Part shown: one piece after another, positions 17,200 to 26,011 of the stretch
How the letters are laid out: every line of letters begins with the position of its first letter
How positions within the stretch are numbered: the first letter of the stretch is position 1
From: Chitinophaga pinensis
Lineage (GTDB): Bacteria; Bacteroidota; Bacteroidia; Chitinophagales; Chitinophagaceae
Length of the DNA: 35,507 nt
Direction of reading: 5' to 3'
NCBI GenBank assembly: GCA_945865645.1
Contig: CAMBEI010000022.1
Span: 1-35,507, forward strand
Translations under genes and position numbers: made by a program
The notes under the pieces: model-generated
Databases searched by the model: none
Told to the model about the DNA's origin: nothing
The model's input: only the letters and a program-made list of their open reading frames with translations

Positions 17200-18210
17200 A
17201 TGAAAAAAATACTTTTTCTCTTTTTATTTGTTCCGTTGATTGCAAGTGCCCAACCGAAAATATTAATGTCAGTCGGGGTATCACCAAATCTGTATATTAA
17301 CCATAAGGTTGCCCCAAAAGAAAATTATTATAGTATTGGCAGAATTTATAATATCAGTCCAAAAGATATAACCCCTTTCAACAATCTGAAGCTAGAAAAT
17401 GGATTAAGTTTAGGCCAACAAATAAAAATCCCTCTAAACAGTACTAATTTTTTTCAAAGTGGGAATGCCGCGGCCGATGAAACCTTTGTTCCTGTTTATT
17501 ATGAGGTAAAAGAAAAAGAAGGATTATTTAGGGTCGCGGTAAACCATAATGACCTATCATTGGAAACATTAAAACATTGGAATAATTTAAAAGTAGATGT
17601 TGTAAAAAAAGGAACTAAATTAATTGTGGGCTATCTTAAAGTTAAAAAAGAACTTTCTGCATTAGCTAAAAATGGTGTAGGTAATTTCATTTATACAACC
17701 CTTATAGTTAATATTAAGCTTGAAGAAAACAATATTACTGAACTAAATAAAAAAACAATTGTTGCAGCAGAAATTGGAACTAAAAAATCTGATAGTTCAA
17801 AAAAAGTAATAGAAAATACTAAGTTGATTGAATTGGTACCGAAAAAAACGGATACAAAAGAATTTATAAAATCTGAGCCTGAAAAAATGGCTGGAGTATT
17901 TAAAAATAATTACGAATCTCAAACTGTAAATAATTCATTAGTAGAGGCAAACGGTACTGCAGGCATTTTTAAAAGCACCAGTGGCTGGGCAGATAAAAAA
18001 TATTATTGCCTTTTCAACAATACTTCACCAGGTACCATTATTAAAATTACCAACACAGGGAATGGAAAATTTATTTTTGCAAAAGTGCTTGACCTGATGC
18101 CTGATATAAAACAAAACGAGGGATTGTTATTAATTATAAGCAATGCTGCTGCTGAGGAACTTGATGTTAATTCTAGTAATTTTAGTTGTTCAATTAATTA
18201 TTCTAAGTAA
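17200..18210 (+). CDS. Secreted LysM protein with C-terminal RlpA-like (double-psi barrel) domain
   Basis: A 336-aa envelope protein that probably binds peptidoglycan. Residues 1-17 are a signal peptide (cut likely after ASA). A LysM repeat follows at about 34-80 (YYSIGRIYNISPKDITPFNNL ... LSLGQQIKIPL) and a second, more diverged one at about 98-150. A Lys/Glu-rich linker of about 80 residues leads to a C-terminal domain (about 245-336) with YYCLFNNTSPGTIIKITN and IFAKVLDLMPD, which fits the double-psi beta-barrel of RlpA proteins, but I see no clear catalytic Asp/His pair. It converges on fmt with 7 bp between stop codons. Confidence 0.8.
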   Translation: MKKILFLFLFVPLIASAQPKILMSVGVSPNLYINHKVAPKENYYSIGRIYNISPKDITPFNNLKLENGLSLGQQIKIPLNSTNFFQSGNAAADETFVPVYYEVKEKEGLFRVAVNHNDLSLETLKHWNNLKVDVVKKGTKLIVGYLKVKKELSALAKNGVGNFIYTTLIVNIKLEENNITELNKKTIVAAEIGTKKSDSSKKVIENTKLIELVPKKTDTKEFIKSEPEKMAGVFKNNYESQTVNNSLVEANGTAGIFKSTSGWADKKYYCLFNNTSPGTIIKITNTGNGKFIFAKVLDLMPDIKQNEGLLLIISNAAAEELDVNSSNFSCSINYSK

Positions 18211-18217
18211 GTCATTT

Positions 18218-19174
18218 TTAAAATCGCCATCCTCTTAAAAAATCTTGAATATTCATTTTTGTTTTGCCTTCTAATTGTAATTCAAGTATAGCTATATAGC
18301 CATTAATACAGGCGAATTGTAAAAATGTTTTGTTGTCGGTTTCAAAGTCGCCAGGTTGAACAGTAGGCGCGATAGTTATCTTTTTTACAACAAATATTTT
18401 TAACTTTTTATCATTCAACAAAGTGTATGCAGCAGGGTAAGGAGCTAGTCCTCTAATTAAATCATATACCATATCCACCGATTTATTCCAATCTATTTTA
18501 CATGTTTCAGTAAATATTTTTGGAGCATGTTTTAAAGTTGAAGGATTAAAGTTTAAACTTGAAAATTGTGGCGTTTCTTTTATACTGCCATCAGCTAAGC
18601 CTTTTACAGTTTTTGTCAATAGTTGAGAGCCAATCTCTTTCATTTTATGGTGTACATCACCAGCGTTATCGTTTTCTAAAATCGAAAAACTTTCTTGTAA
18701 TAATATATCACCTGTATCAATTTCTTGAGTTAGTTTAAATGTAGTAACCCCGGTTTCTTTTTCGCCGTTAATAACCGCCCAGTTAATAGGAGCTGAACCT
18801 CGGTATTGGGGCAACAAGCTGCCATGAAGGTTTACAGACCCCATTGGAGCCATAGACCAAACAACTTCCGGCAGCATTCTAAATGCTACCACAACCTGTA
18901 AATCTGCTTTTAGCAATTTTAATTTGGTTATAAATTCAGGATTTTTTAATTTATCGGGTTGTAAAATGTGTAAGCAATTTTCAACTGCATATTTTTTTAC
19001 TGCACTCTGTTGTAATTTCAGACCACGGCCTGCTGGTTTATCAGGTGCTGTAATTACACCCACAATTTTACATCCTGCTTTTACCAATGCATCAAGTGCT
19101 GCAACAGCAAAATCGGGAGTACCCATAAAAACGATTCGTAAATCTTGATATCTATTAACAGAATTTGTTATCAT
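18218..19174 (-). CDS. fmt: Methionyl-tRNA formyltransferase Fmt
   Basis: Formylates initiator Met-tRNA using 10-formyltetrahydrofolate. The 318-aa protein has the N-terminal core LRIVFMGTPDFAVAAL (12-27), the PDKPAGRG loop (44-51), NLHGSLLPQYRGSAPINWAVINGE (115-138), and TGVTTFKLTQEIDTGDIL (141-158); N115, H117 and D153 are the catalytic trio. The C-terminal OB-like domain is present and ends normally. The first codon at 19174 gives about 10 extra residues over the usual MRIVFMGTP start, but no other ATG is available in between. It follows namZ after only 6 bp on the same strand. Confidence 0.95.
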   Translation of the reverse strand: MITNSVNRYQDLRIVFMGTPDFAVAALDALVKAGCKIVGVITAPDKPAGRGLKLQQSAVKKYAVENCLHILQPDKLKNPEFITKLKLLKADLQVVVAFRMLPEVVWSMAPMGSVNLHGSLLPQYRGSAPINWAVINGEKETGVTTFKLTQEIDTGDILLQESFSILENDNAGDVHHKMKEIGSQLLTKTVKGLADGSIKETPQFSSLNFNPSTLKHAPKIFTETCKIDWNKSVDMVYDLIRGLAPYPAAYTLLNDKKLKIFVVKKITIAPTVQPGDFETDNKTFLQFACINGYIAILELQLEGKTKMNIQDFLRGWRF

Positions 19175-19180
19175 TATTTG

Positions 19181-20422
19181 TTATTCAAAATCATTGTATA
19201 ATAAATATTTTTTTCTAATTTTTCTAAATTTTATCAGTTCTGGTTCCCAGCTTATTTTTATTTCTGCTTCTGTAGAGCCTTGCTTTATTTGTTGCATCAA
19301 TATATTATTACCAGCAAGCTTGTTTATAAAATTATTTTTTAAAAAGAAAGTATCCTTGCCCGGAAATAATTGATAAGCTTTTATAAGATGCTGCAGCTGT
19401 ATTTTTTTATCAAGGGTTTCCAATACCTCTTCATTGCTGCTACTTAGGTTCCAACCATAACATATTTGGTTAAAACATTTGCTATTTTTAGCGCCTTCAT
19501 TTGGCTTTGGGGTAAAGCTATATAAAGTATTTGGTAAAGAAGGGTGTCCAAATTTTTGAAATGGCTTATCAGTACCCCTGCCTTCGCTCATTACAGTGCC
19601 CTCAAAAAAACAAGTAGATGGGTAAAGGTAAATACTCTGCATTTCTTTTAAATTAGGGGAGGGGTTAATAGGCAAAATATACTTGCTATTGTGATCGTAA
19701 TTTTCGCATTTAATAACCTGCACATAAAATGGAGTATCAATAGTTGGTTTAGTAGTCATATTATATGAATTAATTACATTGGCTTCATGCGATAACCAGC
19801 CTTCGCCTGTTAGCATTAAAGCATACTCGCCAATCGTCATGCCGTAAACTATGGGTATGGGCTGCATACCTACAAAGCTTTTAAAATTCATATCTAAAAC
19901 TGGGCCATCTACATAAAATCCATTGGGATTAGGTCGGTCAAGTATCAAAAGTGGCTTATGGTTTTCAATTGCAGCTTCTACATAATACTGCAGCGAGGAA
20001 ATAAAAGTATAAAATCGTACACCCACATCCTGTATATCAAAAATTAAAATATCTACATCTTTTAAATCATCTGTAGTAGGTTTTTTATGGGTACCATATA
20101 AACTAATAATGGGTAATCCTGTTTTTTTATCTTTTGAATCATTTACTTTTTCGCCAGCATCTGCATCCCCCCTAAAGCCATGTTCAGGCCCAAAAATTTT
20201 AACAACATTAATACCACTACTAATTAGAGTGTCTACCAAATGCGTATTTTTTACCATGCTTGTTTGATTAGCAAAAACAGCTACAGCTTTACTTTTAAGC
20301 AAGGGAAGGTACTTATGCATGCGTTCGGCTCCAGTAACAATATAGCCATTGTTAGCAGGCTGCGCAAATGCCCAGCAAAAATTAAAAAATAAGACTATAC
20401 AACAGTATATAAATTTCTTCAT
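19181..20422 (-). CDS. NamZ-type exo-beta-N-acetylmuramidase (DUF1343), secreted
   Basis: Family of hydrolases that release N-acetylmuramic acid from the non-reducing end of peptidoglycan fragments. The 413-aa protein starts MKKFIYCCIVLFFNFCWAFAQ, a signal peptide; the upstream ATG at 20449 would bury it, so 20422 is preferred. Seen: VAVFANQTSMV, IFGPEHGFRGDADAGEKV, GLPIISLYGTHKKPT, DILIFDIQDVGVRFYTF, LDRPNPNGFYVDGPVLD, YPSTCFFEGTVMSEGRGTDKPFQKFG and the terminal FRKIRKKYLLYNDFE. These match the domain throughout. Cell-wall recycling is the likely role. fmt follows 6 bp downstream. Confidence 0.92.
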   Translation of the reverse strand: MKKFIYCCIVLFFNFCWAFAQPANNGYIVTGAERMHKYLPLLKSKAVAVFANQTSMVKNTHLVDTLISSGINVVKIFGPEHGFRGDADAGEKVNDSKDKKTGLPIISLYGTHKKPTTDDLKDVDILIFDIQDVGVRFYTFISSLQYYVEAAIENHKPLLILDRPNPNGFYVDGPVLDMNFKSFVGMQPIPIVYGMTIGEYALMLTGEGWLSHEANVINSYNMTTKPTIDTPFYVQVIKCENYDHNSKYILPINPSPNLKEMQSIYLYPSTCFFEGTVMSEGRGTDKPFQKFGHPSLPNTLYSFTPKPNEGAKNSKCFNQICYGWNLSSSNEEVLETLDKKIQLQHLIKAYQLFPGKDTFFLKNNFINKLAGNNILMQQIKQGSTEAEIKISWEPELIKFRKIRKKYLLYNDFE

Positions 20423-20599
20423 ACTGCTAATTTCCCAAAAACTTTTCATTTGGAGACATTTATATGGTAATTTGTACCCGTTTTTAACAAGTACAAACTT
20501 TTTTATTCAATAAAATTATTAAAAGACTAGCCAATAAACTAATATAAATATATTGCTGATGAACTAATCATTGGTAACTAATAAAAATAAAATAAAATT

Positions 20600-21031
20600 A
20601 TGAAACAGGTTAAAGAAGGCGATGTAGTAAAAGTGCATTACACTGGTAAGTTAGTTAATGGCGAACAATTTGATTCTTCTATTGGCAGAGAGCCCTTGGA
20701 GTTTACTGTTGGCGCTGGACAAATGATTAAGGGATTTGATGCGGCCATGCCGGGTATGAATTTAGGCCAAAAGAAAACAATCAATATAGCTCCAGAAGAT
20801 GCTTATGGTTTAAGAAGCGAAGAAGCACTTATTGAATTTTCTAAAGAAAATGTACCTGCAGACATGTTGCTTGAGCTAGGGATGACACTTACTTTAAGTA
20901 ATCAAGCAGGACAGCCAGTTCCCGTAATTGTTGTTGAAGTTAAAGAAGAAATAATTATACTAGATGCCAATCATTTTTTAGCAGGCAAGGAATTAATTTT
21001 TGATATTGAGTTGGTAGAAATAGCTGAATAA
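20600..21031 (+). CDS. FKBP-type peptidyl-prolyl cis-trans isomerase, SlyD-like
   Basis: A 143-aa cytoplasmic prolyl isomerase/chaperone. The FKBP domain shows VKVHYTGKLVNGEQFDSSIGREPLEFTVGAGQMIKGFDAAMPGMNLGQKK with an insert-in-flap domain (about residues 70-120) inserted before the closing strand ELIFDIELVEI; this layout is that of SlyD. Relative to E. coli SlyD the long His-rich metal-binding tail is absent, as in most relatives outside the gammaproteobacteria. It is divergent from namZ with 177 bp between start codons, and I could not identify clear promoters in that gap. Confidence 0.93.
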   Translation: MKQVKEGDVVKVHYTGKLVNGEQFDSSIGREPLEFTVGAGQMIKGFDAAMPGMNLGQKKTINIAPEDAYGLRSEEALIEFSKENVPADMLLELGMTLTLSNQAGQPVPVIVVEVKEEIIILDANHFLAGKELIFDIELVEIAE

Positions 21032-21056
21032 ATTAAAAAATGAAAAAGTAAAACGA

Positions 21057-21071
21057 CACTTTGCGAAAGTG
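21057..21071 (+). other. Small hairpin after the isomerase gene
   Basis: CACTTT-GCG-AAAGTG is a 6-bp perfect stem 25 bp after the stop codon. It is followed 8 bp later by the 12-bp palindrome TTTGTATACAAA (21080-21091). No T run follows, so termination is uncertain. Confidence 0.35.
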
Positions 21072-21193
21072 AACTGCCTTTTGTATACAAACTACTATAA
21101 ATGACTCAATAAAATTCTCCTAAAATTATTTACTCATTTCTCCCAGCTTTCTCTAGTGTTTTTGGGGAGCATTTTATTTCTTATTTTTACCGT

Positions 21194-22444
21194 ATGATAC
21201 AAATTAGTTCCGATAACATTGCTAAGCGTTTTATGTGTTATGTAGGTATTGATACACAAAGCGATCCTACTAGTATATCACATCCCACAACAAAAAAACA
21301 AAAAGATCTTAGCAAATTATTGTTGCAAGAGTTGCAAGAAATGGGAATTGAAGACGCTACCACCGATGAATTTGGATATGTATATGCCACCATTCCCGCT
21401 AACAGTGATAAAAAAAATATTCCTGTTATTTGCTTTTGCGCACATGTAGATACTGCGCCAGATTGCAGCGGAACTAATGTAAAGCCTATACTTCATCGTG
21501 AGTATAATGGAAATGATATTGTGTTGCCAGATGATGAAACGCAGATTATTAGCTTAAGCAATTCACCCTATTTAAAAAATCATATTAATAAGGATATTAT
21601 CACAGCAAGCGGCTTAACTCTATTGGGTGCAGATGACAAAAGCGGCGTGGCAGCCATTATGGAAGCTGCATTATTTTTTATTAAACACCCTACTATTAAG
21701 CATGGCGATATAAAAATTTTATTTACGCCTGACGAAGAAGTTGGGCAGGGTTCGGCTAAGGTAGATATGAAAAAACTTGGCGCTCAGTTTGGCTATACAT
21801 TGGATGGTGGCGAAGCAGGTAGTCTGGAAGACGAAACTTTTAGTGCTGATGCCGCAATAATTACCATACATGGCGTAGTTGTTCATCCAGGATATGCAAA
21901 AAATAAATTGGTTAATGCATTAAAAGTGGCAGGGGCAGTATTGGAGGCGTTGCCAAAAAATGAATGGAGCCCCGAAACTACCGAAAAGAGAGAAGGATTT
22001 GTACATCCAACTGCTGTAAATGGCATTACCGAAAAGGCAACAATACAATTAATTGTTAGAGATTTTACATTACAAGGCTTACAAAATCATCATGATCGAC
22101 TTAAAAAAATTGCTGAAGAAACGGTAGCGAAATTTCCGGGCGCAGTAATGGAATATTTTGCACAGGAGCAGTATCGAAATATGAAAGAAGTGTTGGATAC
22201 ATGCACTGAGGTGGTAACTTATGCAGGCGAAGCTATAGAACGTGCGGGGTTAATTATAAAAAAAGAAAGCATTCGCGGAGGTACTGATGGTAGCCGGTTT
22301 AGCTATATAGGCATGCCATGCCCCAATATTTTTACTGGCATGCAAAACATACATAGTAAACTAGAATGGATTGGTGCAAAAGATATGGCCATGGCTGCAG
22401 AAACCATTGTGCATGTTGCAATGATTTGGGAGGAAAGAAGTTGA
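21194..22444 (+). CDS. pepT: Peptidase T (tripeptide aminopeptidase)
   Basis: Zinc enzyme that removes the N-terminal residue of tripeptides, M20 family. The 416-aa protein has CAHVDTAPD (82-90; H84 metal ligand, D86), LLGADDKSGVAAIMEA (143-158; D147 bridging), TPDEEVGQGS (178-187; E181 catalytic base, E182 ligand), LDGGEAG (203-209; D204 ligand) and the late metal His in MQNIHSKLEW. HPGYAKNKLVNA and RGGTDGSRFSYIGMPCPNIFTG are also PepT-specific. Length and motif order are normal. It converges with a secreted TPR protein gene. Confidence 0.96.
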   Translation: MIQISSDNIAKRFMCYVGIDTQSDPTSISHPTTKKQKDLSKLLLQELQEMGIEDATTDEFGYVYATIPANSDKKNIPVICFCAHVDTAPDCSGTNVKPILHREYNGNDIVLPDDETQIISLSNSPYLKNHINKDIITASGLTLLGADDKSGVAAIMEAALFFIKHPTIKHGDIKILFTPDEEVGQGSAKVDMKKLGAQFGYTLDGGEAGSLEDETFSADAAIITIHGVVVHPGYAKNKLVNALKVAGAVLEALPKNEWSPETTEKREGFVHPTAVNGITEKATIQLIVRDFTLQGLQNHHDRLKKIAEETVAKFPGAVMEYFAQEQYRNMKEVLDTCTEVVTYAGEAIERAGLIIKKESIRGGTDGSRFSYIGMPCPNIFTGMQNIHSKLEWIGAKDMAMAAETIVHVAMIWEERS

Positions 22445-22484
22445 TCTGTAGAAGAATAATTACTAAGTGTATCTCCCTCTAATT

Positions 22485-22510
22485 GATAATTATTACTTGT
22501 AGTAGTTATC
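22485..22510. other. Hairpin between convergent pepT and TPR genes
   Basis: GATAATTATTAC and GTAGTAGTTATC form an 11-bp stem with two G-T pairs around a CTTG loop on the plus strand. It overlaps the TPR gene's TGA stop. No T run follows on either strand. It may stop both converging transcripts, but this is uncertain. Confidence 0.4.
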
Positions 22511-23525
22511 AAAATTTATGTAAGTATTTTGTCTGCCATGCTAAAAAAGACTCAAGTTGCTGAAGGTTATTTTTTAACCATTCTTTATATACATCTTCAT
22601 TAACTTGTGTTATATAATAACAAAAAGCTTCGGTAAGGTTATTTGAAGCAATGGTATAAAAGTAGTCCACGTAAAAGCTCCACCAAAAATCTTTTTTTTC
22701 TTTTTTAATTGCCCCTAAAATTTCAAAAAAAGAATTTGTATTTTCTGAAAATAATTGAGCCGCAGATTTAGTTTTATTTGATTCATTGGCTTTTGAAGAT
22801 TCTAAAAGTGCTAGCATAAGTTCGGCTGTATAAAACTCATCATTCTCTTTTTTAGTAGGCATAGCTAATGAGATTTTTTCATTACTTTTTTTCAGCGCTG
22901 CTTCTAATGTTTTTACTGCCGAAGCGGTTCTTTTGCTATTGGGTTCAAGCAGTAAAAAATTATACAAAGCTAAAATGCCTTTTACACGATTTCCTTGAGT
23001 CCTCATAGAAAGTGCAAGTAAAAAATGGCTGCTCGCATGCGATGGGTTTAGCGTTAAAGCTTTCTCTAGAGAGCCATCAGCAGTTTTATAATCTTTTAAA
23101 CTAAATGATGTAAGTGCCAGATTATAGTAAAGCAAATAGTTTTTTGTAAACTTTTTCAAGCCTTGCTCGTAAGTTTTTATAGCTTCTAACTGCTTTCCTA
23201 AGTTGTCTAATGCCGCGCCTTTTAAAATATAAGCCTGGTCCATATAATCTACATTAGCAGCAATTACATTATCGCTATATTTAATTGCATTTTTATAATC
23301 TTTTATTGTTAGGTAGGTAGATGCAATTTCATAGTTTGCCTGTGTAGATATATTATTAACTAGCAGTGCTTTTTTATATAAATCTATAGCACCTATATAA
23401 TTTCCTTTATCGTGCAGTTTTATTCCCTCACTTATAAGGCCATTAATTATTCTTTGCTGGCCTAATAAGCCGGTGTACGTTGATATGAGTATCAAAAAAA
23501 AAGCGGTAATTTTTTTTATCATCAT
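22509..23525 (-). CDS. Secreted TPR-repeat protein of unknown function
   Basis: A 338-aa protein with a signal peptide in the first ~22 residues (MMIKKITAFFLILISTYTGLLGQ). TPR-like helix pairs occupy about residues 26-205, seen as repeated patterns such as GNYIGAIDLYKKALLVN, KDYKNAIKYSDNVIAAN, KQLEAIKTYEQGLKK, KDYKTADGSLEKALTLNP. The last 130 residues are helical, without a motif I know. TPR arrays bind partner proteins, so it is probably a periplasmic scaffold. It is the second gene of a two-gene unit, 10 bp after a small secreted protein gene; the two may act together. Confidence 0.8.
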   Translation of the reverse strand: MMIKKITAFFLILISTYTGLLGQQRIINGLISEGIKLHDKGNYIGAIDLYKKALLVNNISTQANYEIASTYLTIKDYKNAIKYSDNVIAANVDYMDQAYILKGAALDNLGKQLEAIKTYEQGLKKFTKNYLLYYNLALTSFSLKDYKTADGSLEKALTLNPSHASSHFLLALSMRTQGNRVKGILALYNFLLLEPNSKRTASAVKTLEAALKKSNEKISLAMPTKKENDEFYTAELMLALLESSKANESNKTKSAAQLFSENTNSFFEILGAIKKEKKDFWWSFYVDYFYTIASNNLTEAFCYYITQVNEDVYKEWLKNNLQQLESFLAWQTKYLHKF

Positions 23526-23535
23526 AAAATTTATA

Positions 23536-24012
23536 TTATTTTGATTCAGAAATTTTATCTTCTATTAGTTTTCTATATTTATTTTTAAGTTTAAAATTAT
23601 TTTTCAAATCATCACAGTAGATCAAAAGCGTTATAGAAGCATTGCGCTCAACTTTTAACGGATAAATAGATTCAGATTTATTTTCCAAACTATACTTAGC
23701 CATAGCTGCAATATATAAACTTAGCAAATTCTTGTCAGTGCCTAAATCTTGTAGGAGTCCTTCCATATAAAAATTATAATTTTTGGCGCCTGTCATCCAT
23801 TTGGATAAAAATTGTAAAACGCCTGCCCTTTTTTTATCAAACTCAATAAATGGTGTAGATAGTAAAAAAGTTGCAGCAGACAAGGCCATCGGTTCAGTAC
23901 CTTTAAAATCGGCTGGGTTCTCTAATTTAATATCCTGGTAAGGAAAAACAATTTGAGATAATGAAACAATACTTGTACCAACAAGTATTAGCATGAGTAA
24001 AAATTTATTCAT
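23536..24012 (-). CDS. Small secreted protein of unknown function
   Basis: I do not recognise this 158-aa protein. Residues 1-19 (MNKFLLMLILVGTSIVSLS) look like a signal peptide. The mature part is mostly helical, with a segment of charged residues at the C-terminus, and has two Cys at most. Residues near 35-95 (LSAATFLLSTPFIEFDKKRAGVLQFLSKWMTG) recall small helical proteins found upstream of TPR genes in Bacteroidota, but I cannot name the family. It is followed by the TPR gene after 10 bp and likely shares its transcript. Confidence 0.65.
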   Translation of the reverse strand: MNKFLLMLILVGTSIVSLSQIVFPYQDIKLENPADFKGTEPMALSAATFLLSTPFIEFDKKRAGVLQFLSKWMTGAKNYNFYMEGLLQDLGTDKNLLSLYIAAMAKYSLENKSESIYPLKVERNASITLLIYCDDLKNNFKLKNKYRKLIEDKISESK

Positions 24013-24292
24013 TTCAATTAAAAATATTTTATTAGACGGTAAATTTAAGCAATTAATAATCTATATTAGTTTAGCAAACTTGTAAGCTACGTGTTTAGGT
24101 TATATTAATTTAAGGCCTATTATACAATGTAATAAAAATTAGAATATGGATAAAGAGTATGCATAGCAGTTCGTATTATAACTTTCTGACAGTACTTAAT
24201 TATTAAAATAATAAAGCAACTTAACTTAACCTTGCCCAAAATTATCTATAATCCATAAAAAATATGCTGTACCTTTATACAAATTTAAAACT

Positions 24293-25219
24293 ATGGAAAT
24301 ATTAAAAGAATTCTGGTGGGCCATAATACTAGTTTTGGCCTTTTTGGGCTGTTTTGTAACTATTAACCAGGGGTTTATTGGCGTGGTAACTATGTTTGGT
24401 AAGTATAGGCGCATTCTTAGGCCAGGACTTAATTTTAAAATTCCTTTTTTGGAGCAAATATTTAAAAAAGTAAGTATTCAAAATCGCTCAGTAGAATTAG
24501 AGTTTCAAGCTGTAACGGTTGATCAAGCCAATGTATATTTCAAATCGATGCTACTGTATTCGGTACAAAACGAACAGGAAGAAACGATTCAAAAAGTTGC
24601 GTTTAAATTTATCAGTGAGAAGGATTTGATGCAAGCCCTAATACGAACTGTGGAAGGAAGTATTCGTGCTTTTGTATCTACAAAAAGACAGGCAGAAGTA
24701 TTAAATGTACGAAGGGATATTGTTGAAAATGTAAAAGAACAAGTTGACGTAGCCTTGGAAGGATGGGGCTATCACCTTCAGGATTTACAGATTAACGATA
24801 TTACTTTTGACGAAGCTATCATTACGAGTATGAGTAAAGTAGTGGCATCTAATAATTTAAAAGCGGCAGCAGAAAATGAAGGACAAGCGTTGTTAATTAC
24901 AAAAACAAAAGCGGCAGAAGCCGAAGGTAATGCTATTAAAATTGCTGCTGAAGCAGAAAGACTTGCAGCTCAATTGCGTGGACAGGGTGTGGCATTATTT
25001 CGCGAAGAAGTGGCTAAAGGGATGAGTCAGGCAGCATCCGAAATGAAACAGGCTAACCTAGATACCAATGTAATTTTATTTAGCATGTGGGTCGAGGCTA
25101 TTAAAAACTTTGCTGAATATGGTAAGGGTAATGTTATATTTTTGGATGGGGGAAGTGATGGTATGGAAAAAACCATGAAACAGATTATGGCCATGCAACA
25201 GATGGGATCAAAAAAATAA
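24293..25219 (+). CDS. SPFH domain (band 7/stomatin-prohibitin) membrane protein
   Basis: A 308-aa membrane-anchored protein with a single N-terminal helix (about residues 8-28, WWAIILVLAFLGCFVTI). The SPFH domain spans about 30-200: GKYRRILRPGLNFKIPFLEQIFKKVSIQNRSVELEF and the conserved RRDIVENVKEQVDVALEGWGYHLQDLQINDI. An Ala/Glu-rich coiled coil follows (about 190-240: AAAENEGQALLITKTKAAEAEGNAIKIAAEAERLAAQLRGQ), then a Met-rich tail. SPFH proteins form membrane microdomain rings and often pair with NfeD or proteases; no such partner is seen here. Its role in this organism is open. Confidence 0.88.
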   Translation: MEILKEFWWAIILVLAFLGCFVTINQGFIGVVTMFGKYRRILRPGLNFKIPFLEQIFKKVSIQNRSVELEFQAVTVDQANVYFKSMLLYSVQNEQEETIQKVAFKFISEKDLMQALIRTVEGSIRAFVSTKRQAEVLNVRRDIVENVKEQVDVALEGWGYHLQDLQINDITFDEAIITSMSKVVASNNLKAAAENEGQALLITKTKAAEAEGNAIKIAAEAERLAAQLRGQGVALFREEVAKGMSQAASEMKQANLDTNVILFSMWVEAIKNFAEYGKGNVIFLDGGSDGMEKTMKQIMAMQQMGSKK

Positions 25220-25244
25220 AAAAATGACTGTATACATATTATGA

Positions 25245-25349
25245 AGAATTTTTGAGAAAATTAAGGCGTTGGTTTATGGCACTTATATTTTAAACGTGCA
25301 GGAAGAAAATGGATTAACGAAAAGAGTAAAAGTGATTATTCAAAACTAG
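25245..25349 (+). pseudogene. Relic of a type IX secretion C-terminal sorting domain
   Basis: An open frame after a stop reads to a TAG at 25347 and encodes a stretch containing ALVYGTYILNVQEENG, followed by TKRVKVIIQN. This is the typical end of a type A T9SS sorting domain (LxxGxYxLxV...G...KKVxIQN). There is no start codon and no upstream cargo domain: the SPFH gene ends at 25219 and the frame is closed at 25242. It looks like the last 34 codons of a deleted secreted protein. Function: none expected. Alternative: chance resemblance, which I consider unlikely given the length and register of the match. Confidence 0.7.
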
Positions 25350-25401
25350 AAACAAAATACAGATTTATTTTTTAACAAAAATGAAAAAGCCATTAACATA
25401 A

Positions 25402-25890
25402 ATGAAAAAAATATTATTATGTTTTCTTGTATCAGCATCATTAATTGCTTGTACAAACCAAGAAACAAAAACTGAAGAAAATGTAACAATGGCTTCAGAT
25501 AATGTTAAACCTGATTTGGTTTCAATAAAAGCAGAAATTCAAGCCTTAGAAACATTTTGGGATTCTGCATCAAATGCAGGTGATTTTAAAGCGTTAATGA
25601 CTATCTATAGCGATGACGTTATTGAACTTAGCAACTATAAAATGCGAACTCAAGGAAAAGTGAATGCACAAAAAGCTATGGAATTAAGTTTTGAACCAGG
25701 CAGGATAGGTCATTCTAAAACTACTGAAGTTTTTGGTGATGGCGATATCATAACAGAAATTGGGGAAGGTTCAAGTACAGATTCAAAAGGTAAAACAACT
25801 ACATCTAAATACATATGTGTTTGGAAAAAGCAAAATGGTAAATATTTAATTATTGCTGAAATTAGTAACTCAGATGTAAAACCTAATTAG
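25402..25890 (+). CDS. NTF2-like/DUF4440 family lipoprotein
   Basis: A 162-aa protein with a lipoprotein signal (MKKILLCFLVSASLIAC, Cys17 lipidated) followed by a charged, Thr-rich spacer. Residues about 42-158 match the SnoaL/DUF4440 NTF2-like fold: SIKAEIQALETFWDSASNAGDFKALMTIYSDDVIELS and, near the end, TTTSKYICVWKKQNGKYLIIAEISN, the usual closing strands. Family members range from ketosteroid isomerases to proteins with no known reaction; no catalytic residues can be named. A strong terminator follows its stop codon. Confidence 0.8.
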   Translation: MKKILLCFLVSASLIACTNQETKTEENVTMASDNVKPDLVSIKAEIQALETFWDSASNAGDFKALMTIYSDDVIELSNYKMRTQGKVNAQKAMELSFEPGRIGHSKTTEVFGDGDIITEIGEGSSTDSKGKTTTSKYICVWKKQNGKYLIIAEISNSDVKPN

Positions 25891-25924
25891 ATTGGTTTGT
25901 CTTTAAGTTTAGAAAAATACGACT

Positions 25925-25955
25925 GAGACCTCTAGCAATAGGGGTCTCTTTTTTT
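25925..25955 (+). terminator. Rho-independent terminator of the NTF2-like gene
   Basis: GAGACCTCTA-GCAA-TAGGGGTCTC forms a 10-bp stem (one G-T pair) closed by a GCAA tetraloop, followed by seven T residues at 25949-25955. It lies 34 bp after the stop codon. Confidence 0.93.
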
Positions 25956-26011
25956 CGAAACCTCACGCAGAAACAACAAAGGACCCACGATTTAACCTAA
26001 GCCCTTGATTT

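Noticed and set aside
20423..20449. Longer start for the NamZ gene
   Set aside because: It adds nine residues before an otherwise typical signal peptide.
21080..21091. 12-bp palindrome TTTGTATACAAA
   Set aside because: Short AT-rich palindrome in a gap with no clear promoter. It is noted with the nearby hairpin but is not strong enough alone to be called an operator.
24293..25219. Flotillin/NfeD-type operon
   Set aside because: No NfeD-like or protease partner lies beside the SPFH gene.
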